From JAXGYX01 sp040772065 (GTDB lineage Bacteria; Bacillota; Clostridia; Saccharofermentanales; Fastidiosipilaceae), in NCBI GenBank assembly GCA_040772065.1, contig JAXGYX010000001.1, positions 2,108,001 through 2,172,000 of the forward strand: 64,000 nucleotides of DNA, given 5' to 3'. Below are positions 43,479 to 53,631 of this stretch, piece by piece (the first letter of the stretch is position 1; every line of letters begins with the position of its first letter). A model generated the notes under the pieces. The model worked only from the letters and a program-made list of their open reading frames with translations. It searched no databases and was not told the DNA's origin. A program made the translations under genes and the position numbers.

Positions 43479-45222
43479 TGAGGACACCTCCCTTGTTCTG
43501 AGACTCATAGACCTCTTTGTAAATGTCACAGGTCTCAATCAGCTCGTCGTGCGCGCCAACCGCGTAGACCGTTCCTTCGTGGAGCACGATGATTTGATCG
43601 GCGTCCTGAACCGATGAGACACGCTGCGCGATGATGATCTTTGTCGTATCCGGCAGATCTTCTCTGAAAGCCTGGCGGATCAATTGATCGGTCTTGGTGT
43701 CCACCGCGCTGGTGGAGTCGTCCAGAATCAGAATTTTGGGTTTTTTGAGCAAGGCGCGTGCGATGCACAGCCGCTGCTTTTGCCCGCCGGAGACATTGGT
43801 GCCTTCCTGTTCAATGTAGGTATCATACTGATCCGGAAATTCCCGAATGAAGCCATCGGCCTGAGCCAGTTTGCTTGCGTGAATCATTTCCTCGTCCGTG
43901 GCGTTTTCATCGCCCCAGCGCAGATTGTCTTTAATCGTGCCGGAAAACAGCACGTTGTTTTGCAGCACCATCGCGACCTGATTGCGCAGCGACTCGATGT
44001 CATATTCCCGCACGTCCACGCCGCCGACCCGCACCGTACCGCTCACGGTGTCATAAAGCCGTGGAATCAGCTGGACAAGGCTGGACTTCGAGGAACCTGT
44101 TCCGCCCAGGATGCCGACCGTTTGGCCCGACTCGATGGACAGATTGATTCCGTCGAGAACCGGTTTATCAGCCTTTTCTGAATAGGAAAAAGAAACATTC
44201 TCAAAACTGATTGAGCCATCGGCCACGGTGAACAGCGGATTGTCTCCATTTTTAAGATCGCTTTCCTCACTTATGATTTCCACGATACGTTCCGCCGAGG
44301 CACGCGCCATGATGACCATGACAAAGACCATGGAAAGCATCATGAGGCTCATCAGAATCTGCATCGCGTAGGTGATCAGACTGGTCAGCTCACCCGTCGA
44401 CAATCCGGCGACAGGATCATTGTTAAAAGCGATGATCTCCTTGGCGCCAAACCAGGCCAACAGCAGGATGCAAAAATTCAGACAAAACTGCATCAGCGGC
44501 ATGTTGAACGCCAATCTTTTCTCCGCCATCGAAAAGTCTTCAAAGATGGATTGGGAAATGGTTTGAAACTTTTCTTCTTCATGATCCTCACGAGTGTAGG
44601 ATTTCACAACCCGGATACCATGCAGATTCTCCCCCACGACATTGTTCAGCTTGTCATAGGTTTTGAACACACGCTTGAAGATTGGATGAACGTGAAACAT
44701 GATCAGCAAAAGTCCCACTCCGAGCACCGGTATGGCGGCTAGGAAGATCAGTGATAGCTTGGTGTCGATGCGGAAGCAAAAAATCAGTGCGAAGATCATC
44801 ATCAGCGGCGCGCGCACGCCGAGCCGAATCAACATCTGGTAGGCGTTTTGCACATTGGTGACGTCGGTGGTGAGCCGGGTGACAATGCTCGCGGTGGAGA
44901 ATTTGTCAATGTTGGAGAAGGAGAAGTTTTGCACATTATAGAACATATCGCGGCGCAGATTACGCGCGAAACCGGTAGAGGCGATCGCCGCGTTGCGCCC
45001 CGAGAGAGCGCCGACCGCAAGCGAAAGCATCGCGGCCGCGATCATCACAATCCCCATTCTAAGAACATAGGGCATGTTGCTTTGGCTGATGCCGTAATCG
45101 ATCATAAACGCCATCAATGTGGGGATGATGATTTCAATTAATGATTCACAGGCGACAAACACCGACGTGAGGATCGAAGGTTTTTTGTATTGTCGCACAC
45201 TGCCGACAAGCGTCTTTAGCAT
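43471..45222 (-). CDS. ABC multidrug-type exporter subunit A (degenerate site)
   Basis: 583 residues, exporter domain plus ATPase. Walker A reads GGTGSSKSS with Ser for a Gly, the signature is VSGGQKQRL, and Walker B ends ILDDSTSAVD, with Asp in place of the catalytic Glu. This is the asymmetry of heterodimeric exporters such as BmrCD/TM287-288. Downstream of a MarR regulator, so an inducible efflux pump is likely; the substrate is unknown. Confidence 0.93.
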   Translation of the reverse strand: MLKTLVGSVRQYKKPSILTSVFVACESLIEIIIPTLMAFMIDYGISQSNMPYVLRMGIVMIAAAMLSLAVGALSGRNAAIASTGFARNLRRDMFYNVQNFSFSNIDKFSTASIVTRLTTDVTNVQNAYQMLIRLGVRAPLMMIFALIFCFRIDTKLSLIFLAAIPVLGVGLLLIMFHVHPIFKRVFKTYDKLNNVVGENLHGIRVVKSYTREDHEEEKFQTISQSIFEDFSMAEKRLAFNMPLMQFCLNFCILLLAWFGAKEIIAFNNDPVAGLSTGELTSLITYAMQILMSLMMLSMVFVMVIMARASAERIVEIISEESDLKNGDNPLFTVADGSISFENVSFSYSEKADKPVLDGINLSIESGQTVGILGGTGSSKSSLVQLIPRLYDTVSGTVRVGGVDVREYDIESLRNQVAMVLQNNVLFSGTIKDNLRWGDENATDEEMIHASKLAQADGFIREFPDQYDTYIEQEGTNVSGGQKQRLCIARALLKKPKILILDDSTSAVDTKTDQLIRQAFREDLPDTTKIIIAQRVSSVQDADQIIVLHEGTVYAVGAHDELIETCDIYKEVYESQNKGGVLNE

Positions 45223-45332
45223 TTGTGTTTTTCCTTTCAGTCTCTATGTACATGATGATGGCGGTGGGTAAATCTTGTCCGTTGGTTTAGGCGGATCGCC
45301 TCTCAGGGAGCGCCTGCCCCGCCAATACAAGC

Positions 45333-45767
45333 TCAGTTCAGATTGTCTCTCATCTTTTGGATGCAATGGTAGAAGGAGTCCAGTTCCTCCGGCGTCAGCC
45401 CTTTGGTGAGAATTGTTTCGAATTCTTTGGCATTTTCGGTCATCTGGCTGCTGATGGTTTGCGCCTTTTTTGTCAGCGTCAGCTTTTTAAGTCTGGCGTC
45501 GTGCGGCACGCGATGCCGCTCGATCAAGCCCTTTTTCTCCATCAAAATGAGGACCTTTGAGGCGGTCGAGCGGGTAATCGAAAACTGTTCTTCTAAATCT
45601 TTTTGGTAAATATTCTTATCTGAATTAGCGGCCAGGAAGCCGATGATCCAGCCGTTTGTGGCGGTCACACCATCGTATTGTTTCCCCTCAAACGCGCTTT
45701 CGATGTTGCGCATGATGAGATTGTTGAGGGACCGAATCTCAAATCCGATCAAACGGCGTCCTTCCAT
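45333..45767 (-). CDS. MarR-family regulator
   Basis: 144 residues starting at ATG 45767 (RBS GAAGGAGG). Winged helix: IYQKDLEEQFSITRSTASKVLILMEKKGLIERHRVPHDARLKKLTLT. It precedes the exporter genes in the same direction and an inverted repeat covers its promoter region, so it probably represses itself and the pump. Confidence 0.92.
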   Translation of the reverse strand: MEGRRLIGFEIRSLNNLIMRNIESAFEGKQYDGVTATNGWIIGFLAANSDKNIYQKDLEEQFSITRSTASKVLILMEKKGLIERHRVPHDARLKKLTLTKKAQTISSQMTENAKEFETILTKGLTPEELDSFYHCIQKMRDNLN

Positions 45768-45791
45768 TCTTGTTCCTCCTTCGCGGATCAT

Positions 45792-45826
45792 AATGTAGCA
45801 CGTCAGATTGTCCGACATGCTACATT
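45792..45826. promoter_or_regulatory. Inverted repeat upstream of marR-like gene
   Basis: AATGTAGCA (45792-45800) and TGCTACATT (45818-45826), perfect 9-bp arms, 25-65 bp before the start. Likely autoregulatory operator. Confidence 0.6.
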
Positions 45827-45995
45827 GTGCTTTTTTGTGTTTTATTTGTCAATTGCGATCATTAAAAAAGATGATGTAGGGGTGAGTGATATGTCGGTGA
45901 ATATGGCATCATATCAAAAGAATGAACGAAATTTAGTATGATATGAAATAGGTTGTCACCAATGAGATTAATACTGTTGGAGGAAGGACTAACGG

Positions 45996-48500
45996 ATGGT
46001 TGATGCGAAGTATGAATGGATTGAGTTCTACACAAAATTTGCGACTAAGCTACTGGATTACAAGACCGATCGTCAGGAGCTGATCCGTAAGATCAGACAA
46101 GTTTATCTCTCGGCAGGAATTAAATTACCCAAGTTGGAAAGTGACAACAATCCAAAAGACATTGATCCCTTTACTGTATTTGGGCTTTTCAACAAGGGAA
46201 TCACTCTTGAAAATCGAATCGCCATCATCAAGGCGATGGCAAATGAATTTGCTGTTGTCGCGAATATTCCGGAAACGTTCGAAGGCATACCGGTGATGAA
46301 CAACCTGAACGCCACGTTTTATCGGTTTCAGGAAGAGCGTGAGCCACATGATATAGACGATCTTTGGGAAATCTTTGAGTCCGCTCTTGAATATGCTGAT
46401 TCAAAAGACAGATCAAACGAGCGTTTTATCGCGGCCTACAATGCTGTTAGAGGTAAAAAGGGCATACGCTGGAAAATAACGATGGGACTGTATTGGATTC
46501 GACCCTATGTGTATCTGAATCTCGATTCACGAAACAGGTGGTATCTTGAAGATCCTGAAAATATGCCCGCCAACTTTGTGGCGAAGGTAAAACCGGAACT
46601 TCGCGAGGTTCCAGCTGCGGAAACATATCTTGAGATTTGCGCCCTCTGTCAGCAAGCCCTTGAAAATGGAAACTACGAATACAAGACCTTCCCGGAGTTA
46701 TCCTATTACGCATGGCTGGTCTCGGAGCGGGTGAATGAGGAAAAGAAGGTTGCCAAAGGAGATCAGAAAAGCAGCCGCTCGAATGCCGCCCATCTCAAAT
46801 GGTCAAGACCGATCGTTCAGGCGCTGAGGGATCTCGGCGGTTCCGGCACACCGGCGGAGGTTCGGGCGAAAATTGTGGAAAATGAGCAGTTGACCCGGGA
46901 AGAACTCAGCCGGACCAGAGGTCAGACGAACGTCAATCGGTTTGAGAATGAAGTGGCGTTTGCCCGTAACGATTTGGCCAATGCCGGATACATTGATCGG
47001 AGTGTGCGTGGTATATGGACACTCACAGTCGCCGGGATGGAACTGGATATCACGGATGAACGGACATCCGATCTGTTAACAGACAGGGCGACAGAAAATG
47101 TCGTGCGCGACGGCGGTAGCGACGCGTTGGCTGACAGTGGGGTGCACACGGTACGCTATTGGATTTACGGACCGGGAGAATATGCGACGAAATGGGAAGA
47201 ATTCTACAAAAAAGAAATCATCGCCATTGGATGGGGCGAAATCGGTGACCTGAAAATTTTTGACTCAAAGGACGAGATGAGACAGAAAATGAAAGAGATC
47301 TACGGAGGCGGTAGTTCTTACGTAAATTCCGGACACGCGACTTGGCAATTTGCGAATGAAATGAAACCGGGCGATGTTGTTTTTGTCAAAAAAGGTCTCA
47401 ATCAAATCATCGGAAGGGGAATCGTTGAGTCAGATTATGAATATGACGAGGAACGGTCGGATGGATATAACCACGTCCGGCGGGTGAAATGGACACATAA
47501 GGGCGAGTGGACAATTGATCGTCAGTCACCACCGAAAATCTTGACGGACATCACGCCCTACAGCGATTTTGTGCAGCGGATCAAAGACCTGTTCGATGAC
47601 GATCTGATGGATGACGACGAGGAGGAGCAGGTTGTCGTATATCCTTTATATTTGGTTGATGAATTTTTGGATGAAGTTTTTATGGACGAGACGAACTATG
47701 ACAACATAGTCGGTATTCTTCAGAGCAAGAAAAACATCATTCTCCAAGGGGCGCCCGGTGTGGGCAAGACCTATGTCGCCAAACGACTCGCCTACTCGAT
47801 AATGGGTGTCAAGGATGCCTCTCGTGTCATGATGGTACAGTTTCATCAAAGCTATTCCTATGAAGATTTTATTATGGGATTTCGCCCGACAGCTACCGGA
47901 TTTGAACTCCATAAAGGGGCGTTTTACAACTTTTGCAAAAAAGCGGAAATCGACAGCGACAAAGAATATTTTTTCATTATTGATGAGATCAACCGTGGGA
48001 ACCTAAGCAAGATTTTCGGTGAGCTGTTTATGTTGATCGAAAATGATAAGAGAGGGATTGAACTTCAGCTGCTTTATTCGGATGAGAAATTCGCGGTGCC
48101 GAAGAACGTTTATATCATCGGCATGATGAACACGGCGGATCGAAGCCTCGCGCTGCTGGATTACGCGCTGCGCAGGCGATTCGCATTTGTTGAAATAACA
48201 CCCGGTTTCAAGACCGATGGTTTCCGGGCCTATCAGTCCGGTCTGGACAACCGGAAGTTTGACCGGTTGATCGCAAGTGTGGAGAGTTTGAACCAAGCGA
48301 TCGCGGACGATGAGACACTGGGTGAAGGGTTTTGCCTTGGCCACAGCTATTTTTGCAACCTGAATGAAGAGAGTGTTGATGACCAGACTCTGTCCGGAAT
48401 TGTCGAATATGAGCTCATTCCATTGCTTAAAGAATACTGGTTTGATGAACCGGCGAAAATTCGTGACTGGAGCAACACCTTAAGGGGCGCGCTAAAGTGA
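45996..48500 (+). CDS. mcrB: McrB-type AAA+ GTPase with Mrr_N-like and EVE-like domains
   Basis: 834 residues. Motor domain at about 560-834: GAPGVGKT (Walker A), YSYEDFIMGFRPT, FFIIDEINRGN (Walker B), MNTADRS and RRRFAF, all diagnostic for McrB. N-terminal to it are an unknown helical region (1-255), a winged-helix segment like the Mrr N-terminus (about 260-350, KWSRPIVQALRDLGGSGTPAEV) and an EVE/PUA-like domain (about 385-530, RYWIYGPGEYATKWEEFYKK, FVKKGLNQIIGRGIV) that may read modified bases. Stop overlaps mcrC. Confidence 0.9.
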   Translation: MVDAKYEWIEFYTKFATKLLDYKTDRQELIRKIRQVYLSAGIKLPKLESDNNPKDIDPFTVFGLFNKGITLENRIAIIKAMANEFAVVANIPETFEGIPVMNNLNATFYRFQEEREPHDIDDLWEIFESALEYADSKDRSNERFIAAYNAVRGKKGIRWKITMGLYWIRPYVYLNLDSRNRWYLEDPENMPANFVAKVKPELREVPAAETYLEICALCQQALENGNYEYKTFPELSYYAWLVSERVNEEKKVAKGDQKSSRSNAAHLKWSRPIVQALRDLGGSGTPAEVRAKIVENEQLTREELSRTRGQTNVNRFENEVAFARNDLANAGYIDRSVRGIWTLTVAGMELDITDERTSDLLTDRATENVVRDGGSDALADSGVHTVRYWIYGPGEYATKWEEFYKKEIIAIGWGEIGDLKIFDSKDEMRQKMKEIYGGGSSYVNSGHATWQFANEMKPGDVVFVKKGLNQIIGRGIVESDYEYDEERSDGYNHVRRVKWTHKGEWTIDRQSPPKILTDITPYSDFVQRIKDLFDDDLMDDDEEEQVVVYPLYLVDEFLDEVFMDETNYDNIVGILQSKKNIILQGAPGVGKTYVAKRLAYSIMGVKDASRVMMVQFHQSYSYEDFIMGFRPTATGFELHKGAFYNFCKKAEIDSDKEYFFIIDEINRGNLSKIFGELFMLIENDKRGIELQLLYSDEKFAVPKNVYIIGMMNTADRSLALLDYALRRRFAFVEITPGFKTDGFRAYQSGLDNRKFDRLIASVESLNQAIADDETLGEGFCLGHSYFCNLNEESVDDQTLSGIVEYELIPLLKEYWFDEPAKIRDWSNTLRGALK

Positions 48501-49537
48501 TCGCGATACAAAATATCTACCACATGCTGTCCTATGCGTTTCAGGTGTTGAATGAGCAAGGATACAAAAGCATTGTAACCGAGGACTTTGACAACACGGC
48601 TGAGCTGTGCGCGGCTATTTTGTCGAGGGGCATCGCGGTGCAGATCAAGCGCGGTCTTGGCAGAGAATACCTATCACGCACTGAAAGCCGCCCTTTAATC
48701 AGAGGCAAATTGGAGATTTCCGACTCTGTGAAAAGTCGCTCCGTCCTGAAAAAACAGATGGTCTGCACATACGATGACTTTTCAGAAAATTCATACATGA
48801 ATCAGATCATCAAATCCACGGTGCGCCTTCTACTCCGCTCAGATATCACAAAAACCAGAAAGAAAGAACTGCGCAAGCTCATGGTCTACTTCGCGAATGT
48901 GGACGAGATTGACCTCTACCATGTGGACTGGTCCATTCAGTACAATCGGAACAATCAGACCTATCGGATGTTGATATCGGTCTGCTATCTGGTTGTCAAA
49001 GGACTGTTACAGACGAATGCCGACGGCAGCACCAAATTAATGGATTTTCTCGATGAGCAACGCATGTGTAGATTGTACGAAAAATTCATCCTCGAATATT
49101 ACAGACAGGAATACCCTCAGCTTAAGGCGAATGCTTCACAAATTCGCTGGCAATTGGACGATGACATGAGTGAGTATCTACCGGTCATGCAGACAGACAT
49201 CATGCTGACCCATGATGACAGGACATTGATCATCGACGCGAAGTATTATGCCCGCTCGATGCAAAGTCAATACGACAAGCGGACGCTTCATTCGGGGAAT
49301 TTGTACCAGATCTTTACCTATGTGAAAAACAAGGAAATGGAGCGACCGACTCAGTCGCGTGAGGTGTCCGGTATGTTGCTTTACGCAAAAACCGATGAAG
49401 ATATCCAACCGGACAACACCTATTGGATGAGTGGGAATAAAATCAGTGTTAGAACACTGGATCTAAATCGGGATTTTTCGCAAATCGCCAAGCGATTGGA
49501 TGATATCGCGAAGGAGCATTTTTTTGATGAAGAATAA
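48497..49537 (+). CDS. mcrC: McrC nuclease subunit
   Basis: 346 residues, GTG start overlapping the McrB stop (GTGA). The C-terminal PD-(D/E)xK nuclease core is visible as QTDIMLTHDDRTLIIDAKYY (Asp and DAK), with an N-terminal domain that docks to the McrB ring. Together they form a type IV, modification-dependent restriction system. Confidence 0.92.
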   Translation: MIAIQNIYHMLSYAFQVLNEQGYKSIVTEDFDNTAELCAAILSRGIAVQIKRGLGREYLSRTESRPLIRGKLEISDSVKSRSVLKKQMVCTYDDFSENSYMNQIIKSTVRLLLRSDITKTRKKELRKLMVYFANVDEIDLYHVDWSIQYNRNNQTYRMLISVCYLVVKGLLQTNADGSTKLMDFLDEQRMCRLYEKFILEYYRQEYPQLKANASQIRWQLDDDMSEYLPVMQTDIMLTHDDRTLIIDAKYYARSMQSQYDKRTLHSGNLYQIFTYVKNKEMERPTQSREVSGMLLYAKTDEDIQPDNTYWMSGNKISVRTLDLNRDFSQIAKRLDDIAKEHFFDEE

Positions 49538-49561
49538 TGCCGGAGGGATAAATGGCATTAT
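49534..49561. terminator. Hairpin after mcrC
   Basis: ATAATGCC / GGCATTAT perfect 8-bp stem with a 12-nt loop, overlapping the mcrC stop. No T run follows, so termination is uncertain. Confidence 0.35.
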
Positions 49562-49644
49562 GGGATAGCGTATGGAGTCTTTACTACTGAATTGAATGAC
49601 TTGGCAAGCTGCAATGACATTTAGAGGTATGGGGAATCATATAA

Positions 49645-50802
49645 ATGGGATTTTTTGATTTTTTGAAGAAAAAAACTACTCAATCACAAGATTCAAGAAA
49701 CACACAAATTGGAAAGAAATTACCTACAATTTCTGTAACCATTTCAGAGCCAGCGACGCCAGAGGAAATGGATGCCAATGTAATTCCGGCGGAGGTAAGG
49801 GCAACAACTGCTGTCGTCAGCAAGCATGGGCTGTATCCTCACGAGATTCTTGTTCTAGGTTATGCGCATACTTACTATACGAGCGATAACTCTTTTCAGA
49901 GATTCTGGTGGTGGAGATACGGTGTCCGTGATGTCCAATCAATCCTGAATTCACTTGTAAAGCGAGGGTTCTTGTCAGTTGGAGACCTTAAAGCGGTTTT
50001 GAGTAGACAAACGGTTGTAAACATAAAAGAGGTCTTAAAAAATTACAATATCAAAACAACCGGCAGGAAAGCAGAACTTGTACAAAGGATGCTGGATGAA
50101 ATGCCAAAAACAGAGCTTAACCGACTTTTTCAAAAGAGAATCTATCATCTTACAGAACTTGGCGAAACTGTACTTAACGAAGAAGAGTATATTATGTATA
50201 TTCACCGTCGTATGATTGAAGGAATGGATATCTGGTCTCTCAATATTCTTGTGCACACCAAGCCATATATGCCGTACCGGGACAAAATTTGGAGATATCT
50301 TAATCAGCGAATTCTGGAGCATATCTCGGTGGGACAATTTGGCAATTATCGAAATTGTAGATTAGCAATGTCTAAGTTTTTGCAGGAGGAGAAAAGATAC
50401 AAGAATTCGCTAGCTATGCTTGCTGAAGTGGTATTATACGACCTCAACGGTGCATCGAACAACTATAATCACGCACACCTTAATATCTATGCGAAAAGCT
50501 TTTTTCCCTATGAAAACTCGCAAATCACTATCCCGCCCGGAATTATTGCTGAGATTGTTGTGCATCAGGAAAAGCTTGGCCTTTCGGATGATGAATTGAA
50601 AGTCGTATTAAAAGAGCAAATGGATAAGCTAGGCGTCCCGTTACAATTATTTTCTGCGGATGAGTGTATACAGATTGTTTTCTTGGAGCGAGATAAAGAT
50701 ATTGAGGGACTCCGAAAAATATATACTAAAGCTGAGAATAATTTTAAACAGAAATATCCTCATATAGAGATTTATGATACTAGAGAAAGTGTAAAAATAT
50801 GA
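49645..50802 (+). CDS. SAP-domain protein
   Basis: 385 residues, lower in GC than McrBC. A SAP DNA-binding motif is visible at about 130-152 (IKEVLKNYNIKTTGRKAELVQRML); the C-terminal part is helical without known motifs. Such proteins occur in Gram-positive accessory regions. It lies 107 bp after mcrC in the same direction, so it may be an extra component, but the different composition argues for a separate arrival. Confidence 0.7.
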   Translation: MGFFDFLKKKTTQSQDSRNTQIGKKLPTISVTISEPATPEEMDANVIPAEVRATTAVVSKHGLYPHEILVLGYAHTYYTSDNSFQRFWWWRYGVRDVQSILNSLVKRGFLSVGDLKAVLSRQTVVNIKEVLKNYNIKTTGRKAELVQRMLDEMPKTELNRLFQKRIYHLTELGETVLNEEEYIMYIHRRMIEGMDIWSLNILVHTKPYMPYRDKIWRYLNQRILEHISVGQFGNYRNCRLAMSKFLQEEKRYKNSLAMLAEVVLYDLNGASNNYNHAHLNIYAKSFFPYENSQITIPPGIIAEIVVHQEKLGLSDDELKVVLKEQMDKLGVPLQLFSADECIQIVFLERDKDIEGLRKIYTKAENNFKQKYPHIEIYDTRESVKI

Positions 50803-50917
50803 GGATTTGCTGGGGGATTGATAATTTGGAAAGCGCTTCAGGAACTTCATAGGTGTAATAAATACATATCAATTATATTATGCATTTATTCGTATGAGTA
50901 GATTTGAAACTAACGCT

Positions 50918-51760
50918 CTAAAGATTGCGAAACTCACTTGGAGCATATCCGGTAATTCTTTTGAATGCTCTATAAAAACTTGTTGTATTTTGAAAACCGG
51001 TTTTTATGGCAATTTCCTCTATTGAAGCATTGTGCGACCACAGCAACTGTTTAGCGTAATCGATTCTACGGTTGGTGAGGTATGCATGAGGTGATTGATG
51101 GGTATAGCACTTGAATAGTTTTGAAAAATAACAAACTTCCAAGTTTACATGATTGGCAATATCCTGTATAGAAGAAATGCTGGCAAGATTCTGTTCGATA
51201 TACATGATTCCTTGGGAAACCGCGTCGGATCCTATAATATTTTTCTCTTTGTAGCGACTAATCTTATATAGAAAATTATGAATTTGAATAGAAATGTACT
51301 GCTCATTCAAGATGGGATGTGAGGCAAGCAACAATATTTCCTCATAATGAACAAGAAGATCTGCCCTGAGAGGGGAGCGCTCCGGCAACTGAAGAATCGT
51401 GCCGCATTGTCGTCTCAAATGTCGAAAATATGCTTCGCAGGTCACTCCGTCAAAGTGAATAAAGTAGAAATGGATATTCCCAAAAGCTCTATATTCGTGG
51501 GGTTTGTAACAGTCCAGAAATATCACAGAGTCAGGACCAGCTTTGTATATTACGTCATCAAAAGTAACACGCATTTGCCCTTCAACCATAAGCATGATGA
51601 GGTAGGAATTAAAGCTTTCACGATTAACATAATAAGTAGTGTCGCACCACGCCTCCCCAATATGGGTAAAGTAGAAAAGTGCCTCTTTTGCAAATTTGGA
51701 TGGAGTCCGGAACAGAATCCTTGAACACTCCATTATACCTTTGGGTTCATCAAGTGGCAT
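50918..51760 (-). CDS. AraC-family regulator
   Basis: 280 residues starting at ATG 51760 (RBS AAAGGAGG; 18 more open codons lack an RBS). An N-terminal cupin-like sensor (MRVTFDDVIYKAGPDSVIFLDCYKPHEYRAF) is followed by two HTH units (SIQDIANHVNLEVCYFSKLF and SIEEIAIKTGFQNTTSFYRAF). It diverges from the isomerase gene and probably activates that operon on binding a sugar. Confidence 0.92.
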   Translation of the reverse strand: MPLDEPKGIMECSRILFRTPSKFAKEALFYFTHIGEAWCDTTYYVNRESFNSYLIMLMVEGQMRVTFDDVIYKAGPDSVIFLDCYKPHEYRAFGNIHFYFIHFDGVTCEAYFRHLRRQCGTILQLPERSPLRADLLVHYEEILLLASHPILNEQYISIQIHNFLYKISRYKEKNIIGSDAVSQGIMYIEQNLASISSIQDIANHVNLEVCYFSKLFKCYTHQSPHAYLTNRRIDYAKQLLWSHNASIEEIAIKTGFQNTTSFYRAFKRITGYAPSEFRNL

Positions 51761-52016
51761 GGAAATCCTCCTTTGTGCATATTGACCTAACAAGAAATGT
51801 ATTGTAGAGAACATTTTGTGTAATTGATATCACGTGTGATCCAGACCATAATTAAATCATAAAAACTTGGCAGACTATTACGTGGATGTTATACAACATG
51901 TTCAAAGAATTATCAATTAATAGCTTGTGGTGGCCAGGAAGTTTAATTACTTATAACGTCCAAAACGCACGCTGTAATAAAACTTAGAACAAAAATAAAA
52001 GATAGGAGTTCAAGGA

Positions 52017-53531
52017 ATGAGAATCAAGAAAAGTGTTGATGTAAAACTTAATGTTAAGCCTGTATTCATGAATTTGGAACATGAAGGTCCGAACCCTGAA
52101 AGAACGAAAGATATTGACGCCAATTCTGCTTATGAGGGACCTTGCCGCCTCGGCGAAGGGAGTATGCTCACCAATTCCTATGACAAAAAAATGGGAATGG
52201 AGTCTTTCAAGCGCTTTTCCAAAGCATTTGACAGCTATCCGGATTATGTTAATGTGCTGAAACCGGAATATCTTCACTGGACGGACAGCTTTATTGTAAA
52301 AGAAGAACTGTTCAACCAGGTGAAAGACGATTTGGCGAATACAGATATTTTGCTTGCTGACGGGGTCTTGAAAACATTCCCGATTTTACAAATTGCAGAG
52401 AAAGCAAAGGTTGCTGCCGGAGACATTGGCTGCTGTAGTGCTGATTTTTCCGCCGGCGCACGGGCCCATGGTGTTGAGGGGTACGGGTTTATTGACCATG
52501 AACATGTGAAACGGTTTTCCCGGCTTTTAAGAGCCAAAAAAGCCATGCTGAATTCCCGCATCCTTTATGTGGTAAAAGATATGATTACCCCATATGGCTC
52601 CGTATGCAATATTGAACCGCATGACATGAAAATGAATACCGGGGTACAATATCGGGTCATCTGTGTTGATACTTTACTGGATGCTTGTCGCAATTTGAAC
52701 GAGACCCAGTTGAAGGAAGTGGACAGCAAGGCAAAAGAACTTGTCGATGGCGCCGCTTGGAATGAGATGTCCTTTGAGGATGTTAAAAAATCGGTAGTTC
52801 TATATGTTGGCGTAAAGACTTTGCTGGAAAAATATGAGTGCAATGCGTTTACTATGCCTTGTCACGAGGTTTGTGCTACGCGTAAATTCAACGATGAATT
52901 TCAGTTTACTCCCTGCCTGACACACTCCCTCCTCAAAGAGGACGGCATTCCTTCGGGCTGCGAATGCGATCTCAATTCCCTGCTCGCTGTTGCCTTGTTG
53001 GAGAATCTCACTATGACCGCTCCTCACATGGGTAATACCGGTCCTTATTATGAGCCTGAATATGTTCATCCCGAAACCGGTGATTTTTCGGTTCCTAAGG
53101 GCCTGCCTCCTATTCCGGTTTCTGCCGAAGACAGAGAAAACATTTTCTATACATTTCATGCCGTTCAGACCAGAAAGCAAAAGGGTCTGGATAAGCCGAA
53201 TGCCTCATATGGGTTAAAGTCTTTTACCCGGAGCGGCTGGGGCGCTACTATCCGAACCAACATGAAAGAGGACGTTGGCGAGAAAATTACAGTGGTACGT
53301 TTTAGTCCTGATGCAAAGAAAATGCTAGTCATCAATGGAGAAATTGTTGCGGAATCCGGAAACGAGGAATTTGGTTGTGGGAATGGCATTTATTGGAAAT
53401 GTCGTGATGGCCGGGACGCATTCTGGAAACAACAAAACTTTGGCCATCACATGGCTTGGGTTTACGGTGACCATACCCGCGACTTGCTGGAACTTGGCGA
53501 AATGATGGGTATTGAGGTGGTAACTGCCTGA
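52017..53531 (+). CDS. L-fucose isomerase-like sugar isomerase
   Basis: 504 residues related to the fucose/arabinose isomerase superfamily: ADFSAGARAHGVEGYGFIDHEH, FTMPCHEVCATRKFNDEF, PSGCECDLNSLLAVALL, and the C-terminal GHHMAWVYGDH metal-site histidines. The enzyme would interconvert an aldose and a ketose with a divalent metal. The real sugar is not known and the sequence differs from FucI and AraA. RBS AGGAG. The leader 51761-52016 is AT-rich with a small inverted repeat (ATGTT/AACAT) and probably the AraC site. Confidence 0.75.
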   Translation: MRIKKSVDVKLNVKPVFMNLEHEGPNPERTKDIDANSAYEGPCRLGEGSMLTNSYDKKMGMESFKRFSKAFDSYPDYVNVLKPEYLHWTDSFIVKEELFNQVKDDLANTDILLADGVLKTFPILQIAEKAKVAAGDIGCCSADFSAGARAHGVEGYGFIDHEHVKRFSRLLRAKKAMLNSRILYVVKDMITPYGSVCNIEPHDMKMNTGVQYRVICVDTLLDACRNLNETQLKEVDSKAKELVDGAAWNEMSFEDVKKSVVLYVGVKTLLEKYECNAFTMPCHEVCATRKFNDEFQFTPCLTHSLLKEDGIPSGCECDLNSLLAVALLENLTMTAPHMGNTGPYYEPEYVHPETGDFSVPKGLPPIPVSAEDRENIFYTFHAVQTRKQKGLDKPNASYGLKSFTRSGWGATIRTNMKEDVGEKITVVRFSPDAKKMLVINGEIVAESGNEEFGCGNGIYWKCRDGRDAFWKQQNFGHHMAWVYGDHTRDLLELGEMMGIEVVTA

Positions 53532-53559
53532 CGAAGTGCTTAGTAAAAGCATTTATGCA

Positions 53560-53594
53560 ATGGGCCAAGGCCTTTAACTGCGTTCTTGGCCCAT
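53560..53594 (+). terminator. Hairpin between isomerase and carrier genes
   Basis: ATGGGCCAAG / CTTGGCCCAT, perfect 10-bp stem with a 15-nt loop, then GTTCATTTA. It is either a weak terminator or an mRNA processing/attenuation site within the operon. Confidence 0.55.
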
Positions 53595-53631
53595 GTTCAT
53601 TTATGATGCACACTTGTAAGGCGGTGATCAA

